Below are positions 12,713-24,474 of a DNA stretch of 64,000 nt, piece after piece (within the stretch, counting starts at the first letter, position 1; every line of letters begins with the position of its first letter). The DNA comes from Brachynemurus nebulosus (lineage: Eukaryota > Arthropoda > Insecta > Neuroptera > Myrmeleontidae). Below the pieces are notes generated by a model. That model did not search any database. It saw only the letters and a list, made by a program, of their open reading frames with translations, and was not told the DNA's origin. The position numbers and the translations under genes were made by a program. The DNA lies in assembly GCA_035578155.1 (NCBI GenBank), contig JAPWDM010000034.1, forward strand, positions 1,366,501-1,430,500, written 5' to 3'.

Positions 12713-13608
12713 CCATCCAAAGTAACAGTTTTACTCTAACTCCAAATTGTTTTGGGGGGAAGGGAGTAGAAACAGGCAAATTAACGGATTTCATCAGTTT
12801 TTTTAATTATTTCGGAAACTGTGGGGTCTAGCGTAAAAAGTGCCATACACAAAAATAATTTACATTAAATTGCGAACAAAAATTGCCCTGTGCATAATCT
12901 TGTTAAAGTGAACAGTTTCAGAGTTACAGAGGGTGTAAACGTAGCAATTTTTAGTATTTTTTAGCCACTGCTGCACCTGGTGATAGGTGCATCAGTGGCT
13001 GAATAAGAAGAAGAATCCACTGGAGTGGGGATGGAAGAAGACTGACGAACACCTGAGCAAAGACGAATGCGTCCGTAACTGCGAATGCAGAAAGAGTGGT
13101 CTAAACTGCTCAAGCATATGCAGTAATTGCTCAGGCCTAGGGTGTGTTAACAGGGATACGAACATCATAGACGAAATTTGGAAGAGGAGGATGCTACGTT
13201 CGGAGAGGGCTAATCGCAATTTCCTTTTACAAAAAACAATCCTGTATAAAAAAAAATTAGTTTCTTTAGTGATAATGTGTCATATTTTTTCCAAAAAATC
13301 TAAAAATACTAAAAATTGCTACTTTTACACCCTTCATAACTCTGGAACTCTTCACCTCAGCAAGATTATGTAAAGGACTATTTTTGTTCGCAATTTAAGG
13401 TAAATTATTTTTGTATAGGCACTTTTTACGCTAAACTGCATAGTTTTCGAAATATTTAAAAAAAAAAACTGACGAAAACCGTTAATTTGCCTACTTCTAC
13501 CCTCCTTACTCCCAAACCTGACGCTCAAAATTGTGTAACTTTTTGCCAAACAATATGTGGACTGTATAAAACAATTTGGAGTTGGAGTGAAACTGTTATT
13601 TTGGATGT
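12713..13608 (+). mobile_element. ~0.9-kb long-TIR element carrying a Cys-rich ORF
   Basis: Imperfect inverted repeats of roughly 250-300 bp (about 12,713-12,965 and 13,295-13,608) flank one short gene. The outer ends share CATCCAAARTAACAGTTT. Inner matches include GTAAAAAGTGCC against its complement, and TAGCAATTTTTAGTATTTTT against its complement. No target duplication is certain. It may be a miniature element that captured an exon, or the remains of a larger long-TIR transposon. Confidence 0.65.
12987..13373 (+). CDS. Small CXC-like Cys-rich protein fragment
   Basis: The frame encodes 128 aa from the ATG at 12,987. Residues 1-75 look authentic. They include NPLEWGW, then a cluster of cysteines (DECVRNCECRKSGLNCSS, then ICSNCSGLGCVN). 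This spacing resembles the tesmin/TSO1-type CXC zinc-binding motif, often seen in insect and cnidarian uncharacterised proteins, where a WGW block precedes it (from memory). The C-terminal ~45 residues run into the right inverted repeat and are probably not original. It is likely an exon fragment held within the long-TIR element at 12,713-13,608. Expression is unknown. Confidence 0.5.
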   Translation: MHQWLNKKKNPLEWGWKKTDEHLSKDECVRNCECRKSGLNCSSICSNCSGLGCVNRDTNIIDEIWKRRMLRSERANRNFLLQKTILYKKKLVSLVIMCHIFSKKSKNTKNCYFYTLHNSGTLHLSKIM

Positions 13609-14042
13609 TGAGGTTTGGGTTTAATTGCACCGTACTACAAGGTTTAATTCAGAAATTATATTTCATAAAATATATTTTAAAAATAGTGTGATTTTTTTAA
13701 TACTAGATATCCTACCCTCATTCGACAGATCTCAATAACAACAAATTTTTTAATTTAAGTTGATCCAACTATCTTAAAAATAATTTACTGACAATATCTA
13801 ATTTAAAATGTTCTTTAATGACTTGAAAAATTAGTTAGTTTTCACTGATTTTTATTTTCCTAGTAATTATTACTTTGAACACCCATTCTGTTTCAAATTT
13901 CAAGGTAAAGTCAATGAGTGTCCAAAATTATGGTTTTTGGACACTGGTATTTTGGAAACTATTCCACCTAAACGTATGAAAGGAATACTTCTTTTAAGCA
14001 AATATCACTACAAGGGCTGATAAGCATTGTCACTAAAAGGTA
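13609..14042. other. Non-coding stretch
   Basis: AT-rich, with no supported feature. Confidence 0.5.
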
Positions 14043-14282
14043 TAAAACAAAACATTTTTTTAAAAAACAGATTTAAAAAAGTAAAAAATAATGTAATAGC
14101 ATCTATTTTGAAATCAGGCGAGGCGTAGTATAAAAAGAATGTAAATGCACGAGTATTCATTAATTTTGCAAGCACATTCGACCGCACTTTTTTATACTAT
14201 GTCACACCTGACTTCAAAATCGGTGCTATTATATTATTTTTTACTTTTTGAAATCGGTTTTTTAAAAAAAGTTTTATTATAT
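14043..14282. mobile_element. ~240-bp foldback miniature element
   Basis: The left half (ATAAAACAAAAC..., ...TAGTATAAAAA) is the imperfect reverse complement of the right half (...TTTTTTATACTATG, ...GTTTTATTATAT). The inner arms share GAAATCAGGYGWGGC-like sequence. Only about 60 bp at the centre is not paired. The target duplication is unclear. Confidence 0.65.
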
Positions 14283-14549
14283 AACATACAAATGGAGGTA
14301 ACAGTAAAATGATTCGAAGTTATTATTAAAGATATTATGGGTATCCGTAACTAATCGAAACCACCGGATATCCGAAATTAAATAAAAAATATTCGAAATC
14401 AAAAACATATCTGAAATAAAAGTTTCGAATATATTTCCGATAATTATAAACAACTACCGTTGAAAAGCCGTTAAAGTTTAAATTGATTAAATAAATTTTT
14501 GCTGTCCGATCATTCTTGTCCGAATTTCTTGTCCGATCATTCTGATTGC

Positions 14550-15795
14550 CTAGGCGGTGATTCCATCTGGGCCTGGCGCTTTACCCACTCTTAGACTTCC
14601 GATAGCCCTTTCGAGCTCTTCGTGGGTCAGGGGCGGCACTTGTTCTGGTGGCGTCTGAGTCACACTTACTCTGTGTTCTTCACCTACCGGGAAGAGATGT
14701 TTAGCAATCTGCAGTCTGTTTTTTACCGTATTTAGGCAGAGGGGTTCGATTTTTAGCTGATCTTGTGGCAATTTTATACCCCTCCCCCCCCCCCCAAACA
14801 TCTAGCTCTAGATTGTTGCAGATCTGTTCCCATGCTTCTCCTTTTAGCCGTCTTATGAGCTTCTTTAATTCCTTCTTTTTGCTCGTAAGGATCTTCTCAA
14901 TCTCCTGTCGCACGTTCTCATACTTCGATCTCGTTAGACGTCTCCGTAGCCGAGAGAACTCACCCCTGAGCTTGGAGACTTCCTCGGACCACCAGTAAGG
15001 GACTTGTATCTCTCGTCCATCCCTAGTTGTCACCTGGCTGCTTTCGTATATATCAGCCACCAATGTGTAGAGATTTTCCGGATTTACCTCTGTCTTCTGC
15101 AACTCTCTGATCCTAGTCTTGAAGGTTTCGTTGTCCAGAAACGCCCTCGTTTACTCACAGCTCTGATTTGTCAGGTCTCTTTCAGCAATTTCAAAGAAGA
15201 TGTGCTGGTGGTAGGTAAACAGAATATCTTCTAAGACGCGCCAGTTCTTGATTTTACCCGCGATCTCCTTAGTGGCCACGGTGGCGTCGATGAAAGTCTT
15301 CAACCCCTCTCTCACGAAGGTGGGATTTGTACCCGTATTTATCACCGTAGCGTCGAGGTCAGCGAGCCAGTCCGACCAGTACTCGCCCCTATGATCCTGG
15401 ATGGGCGATCCCCAAAGGTGTGCTTTCGCATTGATGTCGCCAATAGCAACGGCTTATAATTTGTTTCTCTTTACTTCGTCCATTATTTCGTCCGTACACT
15501 TTTTGAATACGTCCAGCCTAATATTGGGAGAGATGTATGTGCAATATAGGTTAAACCGCTCAAATCGGACTCTGAGCCACCCATTTGCTTTCTTTACCAA
15601 GTCTACCACTAATCTTCTACTCCTAAAGAATACCGCAACATCCTCCCGTCTATCTGCGATCCAACCGTACCTCTTTACCATGGTTTTATTTGGTTCACCT
15701 ACCACCATCACGTCCACATCCAGATTAGTGGCCACCTCGAAGGCCATGTCGTGGGCTGCTCTAGGTCTACCCAAGTTGGTCTGTAAGATTTTCAT
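14550..15795 (-). pseudogene. R1-clade LINE ORF2: endonuclease and start of reverse transcriptase, 3'-truncated
   Basis: The gene starts with ATG at 15,793-15,795, 25 bases after the ORF1 stop. The apurinic-type endonuclease is recognisable in order: MKILQTNLGRPRAAHD, VVGEPNK, a stop near 15,454, then IGDINAKAHLWGSP and TFVREGLKTFIDATV. The usual S-D-H near its end reads T-Y-H, so a catalytic Asp is lost. A linker follows (14,701-15,102), with a frameshift in the run of C/G near 14,790. The reverse transcriptase begins at LRVGKAPGPDGI and then ends at a stop near 14,550. The RT palm (FADD-like box) and everything after are missing. Such elements normally lose the 5' end; here the 3' side is gone, probably by later deletion. 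It is non-functional. Confidence 0.88.
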
Positions 15796-15820
15796 AATGT
15801 TCTATACAGAGTGTTTTTAG

Positions 15821-17958
15821 TTAGTAGTCCCCCTCGGTCTCGGCTCTTCTCCTATTAACCAGTTTCCGGAGCGCCTTTCTGTAGGCCGGACAGTTGGAAT
15901 TGTTTGGCTGGTGTCCTGCCTCCTCGCAAACTAAGCAGTTTGCGGCATTCTCGCAATCTTTAGCCTTATGCTCGTTTTCGCCGCAGTGTTGGCAGTTTGT
16001 TCTGCTGTCTGGTTCTGAACATTTTTCTGCTATGTGTCCATACCCCCAGCACCTAAAGCGTTTTTTGAGCTGAACCCTCTCTTCTATGGGACAATTTACT
16101 CAACCTATTTTAATGGAGTTCCCGAGTTTATTTCGGTCTTCCTCGTTGACTCTTACTGTGGCGATTTGCGTTCCTCCATACGCCGGCCTTAAGGAAGTGA
16201 CTTCTACGTTGCCTGCAATTTCCTTGCCTCTAATTGCCTCCATTACTTCCTTGGTGGTGGCGATCGCATCTATCTCACGTATATGGCAGATTTTTTGTTT
16301 GCCAAGTCTACTGGTTCTACCATATTCTTTTTCCAATATCTTGTCTAGCTCTTCTTGGACCCGACCTGCATCCTTTGTGCTTACTTTCAGCATTAGGTCC
16401 CCTTGTCTAGTCGACAGACTAGACAAGGGGATAGCCCCAATATCTGCCTTCAGCTCCCTAATGTTAATTTTCTGCTTCACTTCTCTAAGAAGATCTGCAT
16501 AACTCTTCTTGTTTTCTTTATTTCTTCTTACTACCATGTTGCTGTTCGTGGAGCGTTGAATTTTTTTATTTACCATTTTCTTACCCTTTTTTCGTAGGAG
16601 TGAGATATGAGATATGTAGCTCCTCACGTAGGAACGTGAACTCCAATAGTTTTCTCATAATTTCTTGTTTGATGCCTTCCGTTGTGGCAAAGGCAATCCA
16701 GCTTCTTTTATGAGTAACTAAAGTCTCTTTAATCTTTCTAACGTGTTCACAGTTCTTTCGAGGTTTGCATTATATAATGGGTCTTCTCGATCCACAATTA
16801 GATATGTGTATCTCTCTTTTATTTTCTCGTTACCTTACTGGTTTTTCCACTGTTGTTTTCGACCAAATATTCGATCGTCCCGTTCTCCGGATTAACGTTT
16901 AGGAGTTCATCAACCTCACTGTGTTTATTTTTAATACGCTTAGTCAGGCCCCTTTCATTTATATCTTCCGGGTTAATCAGAAAGACCACCTCCCTTTCCT
17001 CATCCAATGGGTTGCTCTCTTCCATTTGGATCTTTTGGAACGCCTCTTCAGGCCACTCCTTATCCAGGATTTGCTTGACATCTCCGTATTCCTTCGCGTT
17101 TACTAGCTTTCCTCTGATCTCCAATGTCGGCTGTCTTTTTGCCTTTGGATTTGTGCGCTTGGGCTGATTCTTCCGACTGGGTGCTTTTAGAAGCTGTTGC
17201 TACCTTGACTGCCTCTTCCTTCCAACACTCCTCTTTCGTCATGGCAGCAATTGTTTCTATCCATCGCCTTTGTTGTCGCACAGTGTCCTTTATTTCGCAC
17301 TTAGTGTTCGAGTTTGCAGCAATTAGCCCGACTAGTGCATAATTGCTCTCCTCAAGTTGTTTAATCAGAGCGACGTGTTTGCTCATCACATTGGTACCGT
17401 CTACGCCAGTCGTGGGTCCTTTATCGCATCTCTTCTTCTTAGGGTTCCTCTCTTGGGGGGGGGAGAGACTAAGTCGTCAATGTGAATAATTTCTCTCTGT
17501 TCCTTTAAATAGGTCTCTTTAGGGTCGGTTACTAATTTACGCTCCTCAGCTAGTTTGTCTTCGCTTGTCTTCTCATGTTTCTTCGGAGGCGTCCTCGCAA
17601 GTGAGCTCCTTCTCACCGAAGGGTCGACTTTGGTGTCAAGTACTTTGTCGAACCAATCCGCGTATTCGTCTTCTGCGCGCTTCGTCTGCCCACTACATGA
17701 TTGGGATCTCGCTTTAGACAGAGATTCTACCAATCTATCTCGTCTCCCTTCTGCTTTAAGCTTGTCGTCTTTTTTGTCCATAATGCATGAGCCAGTAGCT
17801 TTCATCATGACGTCGGCCTGGCCTTGAACCGATCGCATTGTTTGTTCAGGGCAATAGCTGGCTGAAGGTCGAGGGGGGCCTGCTCCCGCACCCACCGCAT
17901 CGACCTGTACCGGGGATCCGACCCCCTTCACCGTAAGGTTTTTCTTATGTATATCCAT
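15821..17958 (-). pseudogene. R1-clade LINE ORF1 (Gag-like, zinc knuckles)
   Basis: A Gag-like RNA-binding protein that coats the element's RNA. It begins MDIHKKNLTVKGVGSPVQV and is basic and Ser/Lys-rich. It is broken into frames at 17,401-17,958, 17,060-17,389, 16,819-17,124 and 16,100-16,627. The C-terminus (15,821-16,090) has three CCHC knuckles: RCWGYGHIAEKC, in which the expected first Cys reads Arg, CQHCGENEHKAKDC, and CLVCEEAGHQPNNSNC. It ends RAETEGDY-stop just before ORF2. Knuckles upstream of an endonuclease ORF2 fit R1/TRAS/Waldo-type elements. A perfect 14-bp hairpin lies within it at 16,399-16,430. Confidence 0.88.
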
Positions 17959-18487
17959 ATCATATTTTGAAATAGTTATTTCGAGGACATTATAGAGCCA
18001 CTCGAAGCTCGCAGCCCTGGTTAACCTACGGCCCCCGCTCCTGCACGTCGTACAGGTTTACGGTGTGGTGGTTTGATTTCGGGGTTTCCGTCCCCTAGCC
18101 TTTGATGACCCCACATCATACCATGCAAGGCAGCATGGGGGATGCATATTTAGTGCGGCATCAACTCGGCACGTCACAGTCGCTTCACTGAGCCTGTGGA
18201 CTTTTAGCCATGACCGACCCCACCACAGGGCCGCCCTGCCACTCTCTCCGCTCCTGCCGTCCATTGTCCGTGACTGCTTATTTGGCAACGCTTATTTGCA
18301 GCTGGCCCCTACATCTGAGGGTCGTTCCACTGTCCGCAACCTGGTGGACGCGCCTGGTAACCTGAACCAGATTTATATTGTTTATTTTAAAATTTTTTAT
18401 AGAAACCAAGAGAGTAGTGTGTGTTGGTGTTTGTGTGAGTTGAGTATATACACATAATACACATCGGTGTGGTAACATTGCACACAT
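17959..18487 (-). other. Probable LINE 5' untranslated region
   Basis: GC-rich compared with the window and directly upstream of the LINE ORF1. Sequence near 18,485-18,600 resembles 40,430-40,600 (shared GATCGCGATCGGC-like and CTGWAAGTGTTAAT blocks), which suggests a second copy of a 5' end. No protein is supported here. Confidence 0.45.
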
Positions 18488-18639
18488 ACAAAATGCGTAA
18501 TCAATTAATCATTGATCGCGATCGGCCTTTGTGGTTGTTTTGATTATTTTCGGATGTCGAAGCCGTGGGACTGAAAGTGTTAATGAATAGTACTGGACAT
18601 GATTTATTGAAAATTAGCTAATCACTGCAGTACAGTATA

Positions 18640-18792
18640 ACGGGTGTTGGGCAAGATACCGAATTTTATTATCTAGATAGCAGATAATAGGTAACATAAT
18701 TTAAAATATCTACATAAATATGACAGATAATTTAACCGTTATCTAGATAAAATTTTAGATACCAGGTAAGATAATATTTATTTACAGGTAAG
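18640..18792. repeat. Fragment rich in AGATAC/TATCTAGATA motifs
   Basis: GGTGTTGGGCAAGATACC is followed by repeated TATCTAGATA and GGTAAGATA motifs and runs into (TA)n. The style resembles a hAT-type terminus with subterminal repeats, but only one end is present. Confidence 0.35.
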
Positions 18793-18833
18793 ATATATAT
18801 ATATATATATATAAGATATATAAGATATATATA

Positions 18834-18894
<61 letters not shown>

Positions 18895-18895
18895 C

Positions 18896-18983
<88 letters not shown>
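18793..18983. repeat. (TA)n microsatellite, imperfect
   Basis: About 190 bp of TA with AAGATA and GTATATATAC interruptions. It sits exactly where repeat copy B joins unrelated sequence. Confidence 0.95.
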
Positions 18984-18985
<2 letters not shown>

Positions 18986-21095
18986 CCGCCACCTTTTAAT
19001 ATGTGTAGGGCCCCCCTATGGAAGAGCTGAAATTTGGTAAGTGGGGCTCATTCCGATGCACAACAATACTATAAAAGTGGGGTAAAATTTTGGGAAAATT
19101 TTGTGTCCGACTCAACTTTTAAGGGGGTGGCAGGGGGGCAACAAACAATAGAACTTTTCCATACCGGTTGGAAATAATGTTTCGGCCAATTATCTAAACA
19201 TATGCAAAATTCAGCTTCCTAGGATGATTTGGTGGGAGTACAGGGGGAAAAAACAATTTTGGCTGAATCTAACGCGCCCATAGACCCACAGAATGAACTT
19301 AGAGGGTTGAAATTTGGTATATTGATAGAGTTCGTACCTAGGGTCTGCCTTTTGGAGGTTTTAATATTTTACCCCCGCTCCCACCATTTTTAAGCTACAA
19401 TTTCACGCTTTTTTGACGTTTTCGAAGTTTGTACCACTCGCACAGATCACCCAAATAAACCTAGAAACTGAAATTTTGTATTCGGATTGGGTTAGTATCA
19501 AGGGCGTGCCTTTTTGGGGGTCTCACCTTTTAACCCTTACCCCCACCATTTTTATACCAAAAAGAACATAATTTTTCTGGTTTTTTAATAGTCTCGTCCG
19601 GGTCAAAATCTCCCCAAATAAACCTAGAGGGCTGAAATTTTGTGTACAAGTTAAGCTAATAGCCGGCCACTGCTTTTTGGAGGTTTCAACTTTTAACCCT
19701 TACCCCCAGGATTTTTACGCCAATATTTCCTTGATTTTTTTTGCTTTTGTTCTAACCCGTCTAGAGACTCTCCAAGGAAACCTAGAGGGCTGAAATTTTG
19801 TACGTGTATTAAGTTAGTATCCAGCTAGTGCCTTTTAGGCATTCCACATTTTCCCCCACTTCTCCCATTTTTATATCGGAATTCAATGGTATTGTTAAAT
19901 GTGTTTAAAATGCTTTATATGTGTTTAACGCTTTATTTTTATACTATAATACAAGTAGGCGCATAGTAAATTTAAAAATTTTAAAAAAATGAACTTACTT
20001 TTAAAACAAAGGCAATACATATGTAAGGCATACAACATATACATATAATATAATATACATCTACTTAATAAATTTCTAACACTGACTGACTGACAAACAA
20101 CGCATAGCCTAAACCGTTGGGTTTAGAAGAATAAAATTTTGTATAGGAGTTCCCTATGTAACGAAGGTGAGCACTAAGAAAGGATTTTTGAAAATTCGTC
20201 CCCTAAGTGCGTTTAATAGGGGATGAAAATTTGTATATAAATTCGTTACTTTTGAAGTTAGTGGTATATAAAAATATGTTATTATGGCTATTAAAATAAA
20301 TAGGTAATATTTAATGAATCTTTAATTTTGACTGACAGACAACACACAACCTAAACTATTCGGTTTAGAAGGACAAAATTAAGCACAGGAGTTATGAAAA
20401 TTAGCGTTTGGGCTTCTATTTATAAATAAAAGTCAGTTGTTTCTGGAAATTTATCCCCTAAGGGGTTAAAACAGAAAATGAAAGTTCATATGGGAAGTTC
20501 GTCATTTTTGAAGCTAAAAACGTGGATATTGATTTAGGCTTTTGAAAAACATTTAAAGTAATTAGAACGTGAGTACCTAATAAAAAGATGTTGGCGATGG
20601 GAAATCCCATCGAGCATACGGCTAGTAATTATAATAATACTTATGTAAGTAATTTAAAAAATGTTATTGATGTCATTTTTTGATGTGATTTTTTATTTTA
20701 TTTATAAAATAGAACTTTGGGATTTCTTTGGAAAGAAAAAATATCTTCATAAAGGCCTTCCAATTCACTATTTAAGGTCCTTTTTGGATATTTAAAAATA
20801 AAACAAAGGCAACTGGCGGATAAGCACGGGTGGGAATACCCTCGTAAGAATTGTGTTGGCTTTTTTCCTACTAACTGCTATCGGCACAAAATTGAAATTT
20901 ACAGAGATTCAGCCCTTAAAAACCATTTTTAAAGCCCCGATCAGCCGGACTCTCATCATCAGTTTTGAAATCACCAAAATGACAAATGCTTGTAGACTTT
21001 CAATCACATTTCGCTTGTAGACATTTAATAACGAAAATGATAGGAAAAATTCAACTTCCGTGATGGAGCCCCGCTGCTCACGGCGTTTTTTATCT
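18983..21095 (+). repeat. Dispersed repeat family, copy B
   Basis: Begins TTCCCGCCACCTTTTAATAT right after (TA)n and follows copy A closely: GTAGGGCCCCCCTATGGAAG, the ~160-bp modules with CTAGAGGG, and the end CCGCTGCTCACGGCG plus a T run. Compared with copy A it holds one insertion, the Helitron-like element at 20,075-20,625. Sequence upstream of the (TA)n does not match copy A, so this copy is truncated at the microsatellite. Confidence 0.88.
20075..20625 (+). mobile_element. Helitron-like non-autonomous insertion
   Basis: Present in copy B but absent from copies A and C. It starts TCTAACACTGACTGACTGAC. It ends with a perfect hairpin, CGATGGG-AAAT-CCCATCG (20,595-20,612), nine bases, then CTAG followed by T. 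A TC start, a 3' hairpin about ten bases before CTRR and a T after it are Helitron hallmarks; the base before TC is T rather than the usual A. Inside are two diverged direct copies of a block containing TAAACYRTTSGGTTTAGAAG, about 250 bp apart. There is no Rep/helicase. Confidence 0.7.
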
Positions 21096-22370
21096 AATAA
21101 ATCTGAATTTTACAGGTATTACTTTTTCTTAATTTAAAAAGTTATTTAATAAATAAATTATACCCTTATAGCACCCACATTCATACCTTAATCCTCGCTA
21201 ATATTATAAATTCTAGAGTGCAAGAAGACATAGGCTATTTTTTATCCCAGAAAAATATCTGAAACCAGTGGGAAAGTGTATAAAACACATGCACAAAATA
21301 ATCAACATTTTTAATAAAATTTAATTGCATACCTATAACTTCAAACACTACGTTAATAAAAGCTAGTTTATATTATAAATTTTTGAATACATAATATCGA
21401 AAATAGCATTCCTATGTATTTCAAAACGTTATGTGACTAATAGTTAAACGATTCCGAAAATGTATTTACATATTTTATGCAGTGGCTCTTACATCAGCAA
21501 CACACTTATTTATATATTATAACGAAATATTATATTCATACTGTGAATCACGTTCATATTCATTCCAATTTTTGAACACCAATAAATGTAATTTTTCGAT
21601 TGATTTGATTAAACGCAGAGGTATCCAGTGGTTTTTTTAGTTTAGTATATATTTTCGTAGGTATATGTATATGTATATTAAGAACAAACATGTGCATTGA
21701 CTTGGTATTTCCGTTTTGTAAATTTCGATAAACGTACATTTACGGCCATAAAAGTGGTATCATTCTTATCTTTTCAAATATCACTTTAAATTTAGAATTT
21801 GGTTTTAAAATTATATTAATTTTACGAGGCATGAGTCATTTGCGCGCGGGTTGCTCAAAAGATATAAGTACAGTATAATGCGTGCGGAAAATAAAATAAT
21901 AGTCTGGGTAAAAACTTATATTCTTGTCTATCGGTCGTTATCAGAGCTCGCGAGAGAGGGCTCAGGTGGAGCAATTGCCCGGGGGCCTGGATCCAAAATG
22001 GAGGCCCGAAAAAAGAAAGAGCCAAACAAATTATTAAACAGCAACCAATTGAAATTTAATCATATTGATAGGCCGGGTGTAAGCTGAAGTTCATCTGAAA
22101 CGTATGCCTCAGCTTTCCCTAACGTAATGATCTCGGAATATGAAATGACACATTGCAAAACCTCGAAAGGTAGATAAAGAAGGACAATACCGCCTAACCA
22201 TTCTCTTCATTTTCTTTTGAAAACAATCTCATACACGTCCAATTTTCATTATTTTGATATCTTTTTCAGACATAGAAAATTATTTTCCTATAACTAATTC
22301 TAATTCCTTACTTCCTTACCCGTCTTGCTACATCTTGCATTGCATAGATGATAGATTTAATATAAATTGA
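21096..22370. other. Non-coding stretch
   Basis: A GC-rich patch at 21,840-22,090 has an open 78-aa frame ending SNQLKFNHIDRPGVS, but I recognise no family and would not call it a gene. The sequence near 21,190 (GCTAATATTATAAATTCTAG) resembles insect Helitron-type starts, without other support. Confidence 0.4.
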
Positions 22371-22371
22371 C

Positions 22372-23262
22372 AATATTCAGCAAACATAAAGTTCAATTCG
22401 ATAACGACAAACCAGCAAATTACAAAAGATAAAAATCACCACATATGTGAATCAAAAAAATGCAATTCATAAAGATCAAGTTTTACTACTTTCAACCATT
22501 GAAAACGGTCATCTTCAGAAATTACAGACCCAAATCGTCAATCAAACTTCATAAGATTTTGGAGAAATTTAAAATATTGTCAAAAAAATGTATTTATAAA
22601 GCGTTTAAAATTATCAAAATCAACGTTTAACAACATAGTTAAGAAAAATTATGTGGTATGACAAGAATGTTAAATCAAAAGCCCAAACTGAAAAACTTGA
22701 AGAGAAATTTTATATTGAAAACCCCGCCCAAACATCAGACAAAGAAAGGTTTCACAAAAACACTAAAAATGAAATATCTTCATTGTTTTTGTCAGTGGTT
22801 TCTCTCAGTTCAACTTTTCTTTCATTCTTTAACAGTTTTTCTCATTTTTAGTTAAAATGTATTTTGAAAATTTTTCATTTTTAGTGTTATTGTGAAACCT
22901 TTCTTTGTCTGACGTTTGGGCGGGGTTTTCAATACCCATTGTTCCAAGATATTCTAAAAATTTCTCTTAAAGTTTTTTAATTTAGGCTTTTGATTTAACA
23001 TTATTGTCATACCACATAGTTTTTCTTAACTATGTTGTTAAACGTCGATTTTGATAATTTTAAACCCACTATAAATACATTTGACGATATGGGTCTGTAA
23101 TTACTGAAGATGACCGTTTTCAACGGTTGAAACTAGTAAAACTTGATTTTTATGAATTTGTTTTATTGTTTTTTTTTTTTGATTCACTTATGTGGTGATT
23201 TTTATCTTTTGTAATTCGCGGGTTTGTCGTTATCGAATTAAACTTTATGTTTCCTGAATATG
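22372..23262. mobile_element. ~890-bp palindromic foldback
   Basis: The left arm (22,372 to about 22,790) and right arm (about 22,880-23,262) are inverted copies. Outer markers are ATAAAGTTCAATTCGATAAC and its complement near 23,230. Inner markers are AACCCCGCCCAAACRTCAGA and its complement. Part of the arm (CATCTTCAG, AAAACGGTCATC) resembles sequence often found at Penelope-like element ends, and Penelope relics lie 600 bp away; that link is inference. Short frames in each arm are shadows. Confidence 0.75.
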
Positions 23263-23814
23263 TAATTTCCCCGCAGTTGGTCTTTTGATTTGCAAATTGA
23301 CAATCTTCAAATTAAAACAAATTAGATTGACGCATTAAAAGTATTCATGATGGTATTGTTTTCATGGCTATAATTGTACTTATTTTTTTTTGTAGTTACA
23401 GTTGTTTCTGATTGTGAGCCATTATCGAATTTCAAACGAAATGTGGTTTTATCGAAAAGTGATAGATTTATACTCTGAAGAAAATATGCAATGTAGTGTG
23501 ATAAATTCTCTAATAGTCAATTCTTGATTGAAAATAATTATTTCTACAAAATAACAAAGTAAGATTATTTAGATTTAGGTTTGATGACACTGAAAGTATA
23601 ATTTTTAAAGGTATTTAGGAGTGATGGTCATCAAGGAAAACAAAAAGGTGTCTCCAACCCCCCCCCCCCCCTTCTTAATTCTCTATTCCGTATCTGGACA
23701 CCCCTTCCACATTCACCTTCAAGTCCCTTCAAAAATACAAATTGAATCCTGTTACAGTTACCCTCATGTATTTAGTAAGCTTTATACAATATGAAACCAC
23801 AGATTCCTACCTCC
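23263..23814. other. Non-coding stretch
   Basis: Contains a C-run near 23,660-23,672. No gene was recognised. Confidence 0.45.
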
Positions 23815-24188
23815 AACCAACAAAATGTGGTATATATGGTTTCTTGCACCGGCTGTGATAATGTATTGGAAACACGAAACCACATTTTAGTGAGCGGATG
23901 AAGCAACACAAGAACAACGTTAGACAAGCCAACATGGTATTTGAACTGGTATGGCATTCTTGGGAAAATGGGCAAAATTTCAACTTCGACAACCCCATGG
24001 TGCTGCAACGTGAATCTAATTATAAGAAGAGATTCTTCATCGAAAGCTGCTGTATCAATACCGTCCAGCCAAATTGCAATCTCTACCAGGATGCCATCTC
24101 CGTAGACAATACATATACCCGTAATTTTGACAAGATTATACCTGCCGCTGTCAAAACACCAAAGTCGCGCACGCCCACTGAAAATTAA
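23815..24188 (+). pseudogene. Penelope-like GIY-YIG endonuclease relic 1
   Basis: Translated on the plus strand, it reads QNVVYMVSCTGCDN (GIY-like strand with the C-x2-C typical of Penelope endonucleases). After a frameshift near 23,890 it continues RMKQHKNNVRQANMVFELVW, then HSWENGQNFNFDN, YKKRFFIESCCI (catalytic-Glu segment) and an ordinary C-terminus ending at a stop at 24,188. The second YIG strand is not legible, and no reverse transcriptase lies upstream. It is the 3' remnant of a Penelope-like element, diverged from relic 2. Confidence 0.75.
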
Positions 24189-24474
24189 ATAATTATAAAT
24201 ATAAAGGTTTAGATGACTATAATAGTGAAATAATGGAAAATTGGGAGAAAAAAAAAGTCATCAGGAAAAATAAAATAAAAGATTAATTTAAAAATTGAAC
24301 TACCGGTTTCGAAAGAGCATATGCTTCCGTCTTCTACCGATACCTTTAATTAAAAATAAAAACAATATATAAAAATACAATGCATATTTATACAATTATT
24401 GGTAAACAAATTAAATAGTTATCTTATAAATTAAATAAATATCACAAAAAAATTTTTTATATGAAATTAAAATT

